A stretch of 10,129 nt of DNA from an uncultured Mycoplasmatota bacterium (GTDB lineage: Bacteria; Bacillota_I; Bacilli_A; RF39; UBA660): the NCBI GenBank assembly GCA_900553435.1, contig USDC01000015.1:1-10129 (forward strand), given 5' to 3'. The translations under genes and the position numbers were made by a program. This document shows, piece after piece, positions 5,742 through 10,129 of the stretch (position 1 is the first letter of the stretch; every line of letters begins with the position of its first letter). The notes beneath the pieces are model-generated. The model did not search any database. It saw only the letters and a program-made list of their open reading frames with translations, and was not told the origin of the DNA.

Positions 5742-6764
5742 TTGAATACAAATACTAATAATAACGAAGAAATAATTAATATTTTATTTGATAAAATCGA
5801 AGACATTATTAAAAAAAATAAAATTGAAATGATTTATCAGATAAACAATTCGTTAGTTATCACTTATTTTAATATTGGTAAAATTATAGTTGAAAACGAA
5901 CAAAACGGAAATATTCGTGCTAAGTACGGAAAAGAAATTTTAGCAAATTTATCAAAAAAATTATCTCAAAAATATGGAACAGGTTTTAGTCGTTCAAACA
6001 TTCAAAATATGAGATTGTTTTATCATAAATATAAAAATCATTTACCACTATCAGGAAAACTTAGTTGGTCTCATTATTGTTATTTAATATATATAGATGA
6101 TGAGAATGAACGAAGTTTTTATGAAAAAGAAAGTATCAATTCTAATTGGTCAAAAAGAGAATTAAAAAGACAAATTGATTCTTCTCTTTATCAAAGATTA
6201 CTACTTTCAAAAGGGAATACAAATAAGAAAAAAGTATATGAATTATCTAAATGTGGCCAATTAATTAATGATGTAACAGATATTTTAAAAGAACCGTATG
6301 TATTTGAATTTCTAGGAATTAAAGAAGAAAAGCCATTATTAGAAACTGATTTAGAAAAAAAATTAATAAATCATTTATCTTCTTTTTTGATGGAACTTGG
6401 TAAAGGATTTATGTATGTTGGAAATCAAGTACGAATAACTTTAGATAATAATACTCATTATTACATAGATTTAGTCTTTTATAACAAAATACTTAGAGCT
6501 TACGTTTTAGTTGATTTAAAAATGGATGACATGAAACCAGAGTATGCTGGTCAAATGAATATGTATATAAACTATTTTAATGACGAAGTAAGAGATGAGT
6601 TTGATTCAGAAACAATTGGAATTATTCTTTGTAAAGGAAAAAAAGAAGTAACCATAAAATATGCATTAGGCGGATTATCAAATAACATTTTTGCATCTAC
6701 CTATACCTATTACATTCCAAAAAAAGAACAACTAATTAATGAAATTGAAAAAATTTTAGAATAA
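5742..6764 (+). CDS. DUF1016 / YhcG-type PD-(D/E)XK nuclease family protein
   Basis: The 340-residue product has the two-part layout of this family. An N-terminal helical DNA-binding-like domain (about 10-150) includes Y-G-K-E-I-L-A-N-L-S and G-F-S-R-S-N-I-Q-N-M-R-L-F. The C-terminal nuclease fold (about 200-340) shows E205, Y-I-D243-L-V-F-Y, L-V-D258-L-K260 and K-P-E-Y-A-G-Q271-M-N-M-Y, the catalytic D, (D/E)xK and Q motifs. No catalytic residue seems lost. The start is TTG at 5742, preceded by AAGGGGG four bases upstream. Family members are accessory genes, often near restriction or mobile loci; the biological role is not settled. Here the gene stands between lexA and the place where lexA's divergent partner lies. 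It is preceded by a copy of the lexA promoter with a LexA box, so it should be induced by DNA damage. No clear terminator separates it from lexA. Confidence 0.9.
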   Translation: MNTNTNNNEEIINILFDKIEDIIKKNKIEMIYQINNSLVITYFNIGKIIVENEQNGNIRAKYGKEILANLSKKLSQKYGTGFSRSNIQNMRLFYHKYKNHLPLSGKLSWSHYCYLIYIDDENERSFYEKESINSNWSKRELKRQIDSSLYQRLLLSKGNTNKKKVYELSKCGQLINDVTDILKEPYVFEFLGIKEEKPLLETDLEKKLINHLSSFLMELGKGFMYVGNQVRITLDNNTHYYIDLVFYNKILRAYVLVDLKMDDMKPEYAGQMNMYINYFNDEVRDEFDSETIGIILCKGKKEVTIKYALGGLSNNIFASTYTYYIPKKEQLINEIEKILE

Positions 6765-6809
6765 ATGTATTAACTTTTAGTTCTTAGCTTATAACTTAAA
6801 AAGTGTACC

Positions 6810-6849
6810 AAAACAAATGTTTGACTATTTTACATTTATATGTTAATAT
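6810..6849 (+). promoter_or_regulatory. lexA promoter with LexA box 3
   Basis: AAAACAAATGTTTG (6810-6823) matches the Bacillus LexA consensus at 12 of 14 positions. It overlaps -35 TTGACT (6821-6826), with a 17-base spacer and -10 TAATAT (6844-6849). The site gives lexA autorepression. Transcription should start near 6856, at the ribosome binding site, so the leader would be only about 10 bases. Confidence 0.82.
6810..6849 (+). repeat. 40-bp direct repeat, copy 2 (before lexA)
   Basis: This is the partner of 5636-5675, with 38 of 40 bases the same. The only sequence differences are one at the weak end of the LexA box (A here, G in copy 1) and one in the promoter spacer. Beyond 6849 the copies diverge at once. 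Confidence 0.9.
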
Positions 6850-6865
6850 TACACTAGGTGATAGT

Positions 6866-7486
6866 ATGAAAGAGAAATTAACCGAAAAACAAAGTGATAC
6901 TTTAACGTTTATAAAAAAATTTATTGCAAAACATGGATATGCTCCATCAGTAAGAGAAATATGTAAAGGTCTTGGTTTAAGTAGTCCAGCAACAGTATTT
7001 GTACATATTAAAAAACTTGAGGAAAAAGGATATGTTTCTCAAGCCAAAGAAAAATCAAGAACTTTAGAAGTATTAGTAGATAATGAATACATTGAAAAAG
7101 ATAAAGACATTATAAGTGTTCCTCTGCTTGGTAAAATAACTGCTGGTAGTCCAATTGAAGCTATTGAAAGACCAAATGAATATATGAGTTTACCTGCGTT
7201 TATGATTCCAAAAAATGAAGTAATATTTACTTTAAATGTAAGTGGAGAAAGTATGATAAATGCCGGTATATATGATAATGATATAGTTATTGTAAAAAGA
7301 AGAAAAACTGCTAGGAATGGAGATATTGTTGTTGCTCTTACTGAAGAAAATGAAACAACATTAAAAAGATTTTATAAAGAAAACGGACATTTTAGGTTAC
7401 AACCAGAAAATGATACAATGGATCCTATTATTTTAGATAAAGTTGAAATATTAGGTATTGCAATTGGATTATATAGAAAATTTTAA
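6866..7486 (+). CDS. lexA: LexA, SOS transcriptional repressor
   Basis: The 206-residue protein is the usual length for a Firmicutes LexA. The N-terminal winged helix (about 1-65) has the family's G-Y-A-P-S-V-R-E-I and S-S-P-A-T-V recognition region. The C-terminal S24 protease domain has the self-cleavage site A93-G94, catalytic Ser129 in V-S-G-E-S-M, and Lys167 in T-L-K-R-F. It represses SOS genes as a dimer and cleaves itself when stimulated by RecA on single-stranded DNA. I use the ATG at 6866, four bases after AGGTGAT; the longer frame from 6803 passes through the promoter. It is autoregulated through LexA box 3 and may also be reached by transcripts from the nuclease gene. The protein shows no missing catalytic residue. 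Confidence 0.96.
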   Translation: MKEKLTEKQSDTLTFIKKFIAKHGYAPSVREICKGLGLSSPATVFVHIKKLEEKGYVSQAKEKSRTLEVLVDNEYIEKDKDIISVPLLGKITAGSPIEAIERPNEYMSLPAFMIPKNEVIFTLNVSGESMINAGIYDNDIVIVKRRKTARNGDIVVALTEENETTLKRFYKENGHFRLQPENDTMDPIILDKVEILGIAIGLYRKF

Positions 7487-7514
7487 AAGAGTCTCAATAG
7501 AAACTCTTTTTTTT
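7485..7514. terminator. Terminator between convergent lexA and rhomboid genes
   Basis: AAAAGAGT (7485-7492) pairs with ACTCTTTT (7503-7510), extended by two pairs past one mismatch to an AATA loop. On the plus strand it runs into eight T (7507-7514), a good Rho-independent terminator for lexA that starts inside its stop codon. The minus-strand T-run is shorter and broken (TTTTAAAATTTT), so it probably serves the rhomboid gene less well. The stop of the rhomboid gene lies in the T-run. Confidence 0.85.
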
Positions 7515-8658
7515 ATTTCATAAAAAATAATAAATACGCTGTAAAAATAAATAAAATTAAACTTATAACTATTCCATTTACTTTTTGCTTAGTACCTGTT
7601 TTATTACTAATTCCTACAGCCATTGATAGTGCAAAGCCTCCAATTAAACCTCCGATATGAGCAGACATATCAATACCAGGAATAACAAAACCTAAAAGTA
7701 AGTTTAGTATTACTAGTGGTACTATTTGACTTTGTAAAAAACCACCTAAAACTAATCTGTGATAATAACCAAAATACATTAGAGCTCCAAATAGTCCAAA
7801 TATCGCACCACTTGCTCCTGCACTTACTGATGTTGTAAAAAGACATGAGAACAAACTCCCGAGAATAGCACTTCCTAAATATATAATTAAATATTTTAGT
7901 TTCCCGTAGTATCTTTCAACTTCTCCACCAATTATTTTTAATGCATACATATTAAATAATAAATGAAGTATACCAATATGTAAAAATGCTGCACTAAGAA
8001 GTCTATAAATTTCACCATCTTTTACAAAAGGAGCATAATTCGCACCAAATGCAAGTAATGTTGCAGTATCAGTACTTCCTCTACCTAATACATACATTAA
8101 AATAAATAATATTATATTTATTAAAATAAGTGTGTTTGTAACTATTGCTGGTTTCCTAATAAAGTATTTAGAAAACTTTTTTTCTTCTTCTAAGTTTTTA
8201 TTATTCATATCTTCAGTTAATTTTATAAAATCATCCATATTTGTTTTTTTATTACTTATTTTTTCAATATTAGGATACTCCTCCTTAATATCTTTATCTT
8301 TTTTTAAGTCGCTTATTTTATTAATGATTTTAGTTTTAATATTACTTGAGTTAAGTGCATCTACACTTTCTCCGGCATCAATAAGTAAATTTAACATATT
8401 CATTTTAAATGAAAATGTTTTCTTTTTTATCTTTTTCATAATAAATTCAGCTTTTGCTAAATCAGTTTTACACTGTACATTATTATGTAAATAATTTATA
8501 TTAATTCTTACTATTTTGTATGGAGCATTTAAGTTTTCAAGCCATATTTCATTAATCGCATCTTTAAAAAATATTGGCTTATAATCTTCTTCCGTTACAA
8601 AATAATGAAGAATTTTCATAACCATTTCGTCCTTTTTATCTATTTTTATATTTGTCAT
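7513..8658 (-). CDS. Rhomboid family intramembrane serine protease
   Basis: The 381-residue product has a soluble N-terminal domain (1-165, Lys/Glu-rich with a coiled-coil-like part around 105-165) followed by about seven membrane helices (first at 171-191). The second half carries the rhomboid signature. H227-I-G-I-L-H-L-L-F-N-M-Y lies in helix 2. The nucleophile is in G-A-S283-G-A-I-F-G. The catalytic His is in D-M-S-A-H334-I-G-G-L-I-G-G. Together Ser283 and His334 make the dyad that cuts membrane proteins within or near their transmembrane helices. The domain order resembles Bacillus GluP/YqgP, but the C-terminal TPR repeats of that protein are missing, so I give no symbol. The ATG at 8658 has AAGGAGAA just upstream. 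A possible promoter is TTTACT (8708-8703), 17 bases, TAAAAT (8685-8680). The substrate is unknown; the gene diverges from tspO. Confidence 0.92.
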   Translation of the reverse strand: MTNIKIDKKDEMVMKILHYFVTEEDYKPIFFKDAINEIWLENLNAPYKIVRININYLHNNVQCKTDLAKAEFIMKKIKKKTFSFKMNMLNLLIDAGESVDALNSSNIKTKIINKISDLKKDKDIKEEYPNIEKISNKKTNMDDFIKLTEDMNNKNLEEEKKFSKYFIRKPAIVTNTLILINIILFILMYVLGRGSTDTATLLAFGANYAPFVKDGEIYRLLSAAFLHIGILHLLFNMYALKIIGGEVERYYGKLKYLIIYLGSAILGSLFSCLFTTSVSAGASGAIFGLFGALMYFGYYHRLVLGGFLQSQIVPLVILNLLLGFVIPGIDMSAHIGGLIGGFALSMAVGISNKTGTKQKVNGIVISLILFIFTAYLLFFMK

Positions 8659-8681
8659 AATTTCTCCTTCATTAATATTAT

Positions 8682-8708
8682 TTTACTAAATATCATAGAT
8701 TTAGTAAA
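8682..8708. promoter_or_regulatory. Perfect dyad in the rhomboid/tspO divergent region
   Basis: TTTACTAAAT (8682-8691) and ATTTAGTAAA (8699-8708) are exact inverted copies, separated by seven bases. They occupy the middle of the 60-bp gap between the divergent starts. There is no T-run on either side, so an operator is more likely than a terminator. On the minus strand the arms overlap the -35 and -10 of the candidate rhomboid promoter. On the plus strand the right arm abuts the GGGTGAT ribosome binding site of tspO, so an RNA hairpin there could also mask translation. Confidence 0.6.
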
Positions 8709-8718
8709 GGGTGATAAA

Positions 8719-9183
8719 ATGGATATAATTAAAAAAATAGTAAAGTTTTTAATATTTTTACTTCCTTGGTTTATTGGAGGTTTAGTTTTTAGTTATAATG
8801 ATGAGTTTTATTCTACACTTAGTATTCCTAGTTTTGCTCTTAGTGGTAAATATATTAGTATTATTTGGGTTATAATTTATATTTTAATCGCACTTAGTAT
8901 TTATAAAGTTAGTAAAACTACTAAAATACTTAAAAACAATGATTATTTATATGTACTACTTACAAATTACTTAGCAAACATGACTTTCCCATATTTCTTT
9001 TTTACACTTAGAAGTCCGTTTTTAGGATTTTTAAGTACAGTAATTGTATTTGTTAGTGCAATATTCTTGATTTTAGAAACAAAAAACATAAAAAAAGAAG
9101 CATCTTATTATTTAATACCATATTTGGTATATAACTTATATGCTTTAATTCTTAGTACTTTAATTTATCTTATGAATTTTTAA
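8719..9183 (+). CDS. tspO: TspO/MBR family membrane protein
   Basis: The 154-residue product is the usual length for this family of five-helix membrane proteins, which bind porphyrins and related hydrophobic ligands. Hydrophobic segments lie near 8-25, 44-64, 77-97, 101-119 and 130-152. Family-like positions are S-I-P-S-F-A (35-40, matching the kPsfaPP region), I-I-W50-V-I-I-Y-I-L, N-Y-L-A-N...F-P-Y-F-F-F (83-95) and Y-L-I-P-Y-L-V-Y (131-138). Several of the tryptophans and prolines common in TspO are replaced, including the second Pro of the PP pair, so ligand binding may differ. The ATG at 8719 has AAGGGTGAT three bases before it; the longer frame from 8605 would overlap the divergent rhomboid start. 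Its end overlaps rluD tail to tail by 14 bases. Confidence 0.82.
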   Translation: MDIIKKIVKFLIFLLPWFIGGLVFSYNDEFYSTLSIPSFALSGKYISIIWVIIYILIALSIYKVSKTTKILKNNDYLYVLLTNYLANMTFPYFFFTLRSPFLGFLSTVIVFVSAIFLILETKNIKKEASYYLIPYLVYNLYALILSTLIYLMNF

Positions 9184-10060
9184 ACATCTCAAGTATTTCT
9201 AAAAACTCTTTTTCAAGAGGAGCTTCAAACTCCATGAAACATCCAGTTATTGGATGATTAAATCCTAAATAATATGCATGTAACATTTGTCCATAATCAT
9301 TAATTATTTTCTTACTATAAACTTTATCATTAATGATTGGATGATTAATATAACTTAAGTGAACTCTTATTTGATGAGTTCTACCTGTTTCTAAAACAAG
9401 TTCTAAAAGAGTTGCATCTTTATATCTTTCTAATACTTTAAAATTCGTTATAGCTTCTTTTGCATTTTTATCAGTTACCATAAACTTTTTTCTATCAGTA
9501 TTACTTCTACCAATAGGTGCTTCTATTCTTCCTTTATCGTGTTTTATTACTCCACTTACAAGCGCAATATATTTTCTTTTAATATTGTGTTTTTTAAATT
9601 CACTTGCTAAAACGTTATGTGCTTTATTAGTTTTACTAACAAGTAATAAACCACTAGTATCTTTATCTATTCTATGAACTATCCCCGGTCTTACTTCTCC
9701 ATTTACATCACTTAAGTTTTTAGTATGGTTTATTAGTGCATTAACAAGTGTACCACTCTTGTTACCTGCAGCTGGATGAACTACTATTCCACTAGGCTTA
9801 TTTACAACTATTATATCCTCATCTTCATAATAAATATCAAGTTTTATGTCCTCAGGAATAATATTACTTTCTTCACTTGTTAAATCAAGAGTTATAATAT
9901 CATTTTCTTTTAAAATATATCCATTTTTTACTTTTTTTTCATTTACAAGTATTTTTCCCTCTTTTATTCTTTTACTAATATTACTTCTTGAATAATCTAG
10001 CTTATCACTTAAATAAACATCAAGTCTTACATCAGTTTTTTCTACTACTATTTTTTCCAT
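9170..10060 (-). CDS. rluD: RluD-type 23S rRNA pseudouridine synthase
   Basis: The 296-residue product isomerises uridines in large-subunit rRNA. An S4 RNA-binding domain (about 10-70; R-L-D-V-Y-L, S-R-S-N-I-S-K-R-I-K-E-G-K-I-L-V-N) precedes the RluA-type catalytic domain. That domain contains V-V-N-K-P-S-G-I-V-V-H-P (85-96), H-R-I-D132-K-D-T-S-G with Asp132 as the catalytic base, and G-R-T-H-Q-I-R-V-H-L. Length and order match Bacillus YlyB. The exact uridines modified cannot be read from sequence; RluD-type enzymes usually act on helix 69. The ATG at 10060 is preceded by GGAGGG. The upstream lspA frame runs 29 bases into this gene, the same lspA-rluD order as in Bacillus, so they form one operon and are probably coupled. 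Confidence 0.93.
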   Translation of the reverse strand: MEKIVVEKTDVRLDVYLSDKLDYSRSNISKRIKEGKILVNEKKVKNGYILKENDIITLDLTSEESNIIPEDIKLDIYYEDEDIIVVNKPSGIVVHPAAGNKSGTLVNALINHTKNLSDVNGEVRPGIVHRIDKDTSGLLLVSKTNKAHNVLASEFKKHNIKRKYIALVSGVIKHDKGRIEAPIGRSNTDRKKFMVTDKNAKEAITNFKVLERYKDATLLELVLETGRTHQIRVHLSYINHPIINDKVYSKKIINDYGQMLHAYYLGFNHPITGCFMEFEAPLEKEFLEILEMFKNS

Positions 10061-10129
10061 TACTACCCTCCAATTTAAAACAACTTATAATTAAGATAAT
10101 AGTTCCAATTACTATAAAAATATCACTAA
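10032..10129 (-). CDS. lspA: Lipoprotein signal peptidase LspA, C-terminal end (partial, enters from the right edge)
   Basis: One minus-strand frame is open from the right edge (codons from 10127) to a TGA at 10034-10032. It reads S-D-I-F-I-V-I-G-T-I-I-L-I-I-S-C-F and then a short basic tail. This fits the last membrane helix of LspA, which begins with the FNxAD motif whose Asp is the second catalytic aspartate and continues with I-x-x-G. The protein removes signal peptides from lipidated prolipoproteins in the membrane. Identification is helped by the following rluD, the usual lspA neighbour in Firmicutes. The 29-base overlap with rluD carries only the tail. The rest of the gene lies outside the window. 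Confidence 0.75.
   Translation of the reverse strand, partial: SDIFIVIGTIILIISCFKLEGSNGKNSSRKN

Noticed and set aside
6773..6804. Possible terminator after the nuclease gene (ACTTTT / AAAAGT)
   Set aside because: Six weak pairs, a bulge, a long loop and no T-run; not enough to call.
6803..6865. Longer lexA start at 6803
   Set aside because: It reads through the LexA box and promoter. LexA length, N-terminal likeness and AGGTGAT all favour the ATG at 6866.
8132..8494. Plus-strand frame of 120 codons with hydrophobic stretches
   Set aside because: It is antisense to the charged N-terminal domain of the rhomboid protein. The hydrophobicity comes from reading Lys/Glu codons backwards.
8605..8718. 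Longer tspO start at 8605
   Set aside because: It would overlap the start of the divergent rhomboid gene and the dyad. AAGGGTGAT precedes the ATG at 8719.

Overview
The window looks like chromosome from a very AT-rich member of the Firmicutes/Bacilli, probably a gut-type or Mollicutes-related lineage. Shine-Dalgarno sites are strong (GGGGAGGT, AAGGAGAA, AGGTGAT). Proteins are close to Bacillus ParE/ParC, YlbD/YlbE, LexA and LspA-RluD. The code appears standard: TGA ends the lspA fragment, and TTG starts occur. I cannot name the species.

Left half (1-5300), all on the minus strand and read right to left: parE (5245-3344), then parC (3341-774), coupled two bases apart and driven by a clear promoter at 5296-5267. 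A hairpin with a T-run straddles the parC stop. Small ylbD-like (715-356, TTG start) and ylbE-like (356-138) genes follow and overlap by one base. A second hairpin, a run of eight G (minus strand) and the first 17 codons of a gene for a membrane or secreted protein close the left edge.

Middle (5300-7515), an SOS island. Three sequences match the Bacillus LexA box (CGAACRNRYGTTYG), each inside a promoter. One (5607-5620) controls a leftward 54-codon gene, 5574-5410, encoding a single-pass membrane peptide. Its place and layout recall the SOS division inhibitors YneA and SosA. The second (5636-5649) and third (6810-6823) lie in two copies of a 40-bp direct repeat carrying box plus promoter. One copy drives a DUF1016/YhcG-type PD-(D/E)XK nuclease (5742-6764) and the other drives lexA (6866-7486). 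The simplest reading is that the ancestral order was a divergent peptide/lexA pair and that a nuclease gene entered between them, duplicating or copying the lexA promoter so that it became SOS-controlled.

Right part (7500-10129): lexA and a leftward rhomboid protease (8658-7513) converge on a shared terminator. The rhomboid gene diverges from a TspO/MBR membrane protein gene (8719-9183) across 60 bp that holds a perfect 10-bp dyad. tspO converges on rluD with a 14-bp overlap. rluD follows the end of lspA, as in many Firmicutes.

The main points to follow up are the SOS peptide, the SOS-wired nuclease flanked by promoter repeats, and a ParE whose quinolone-site motif reads EGNSAGG instead of EGDSAGG. 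All calls rest on reading the sequence and remembered family motifs; no database search was possible.
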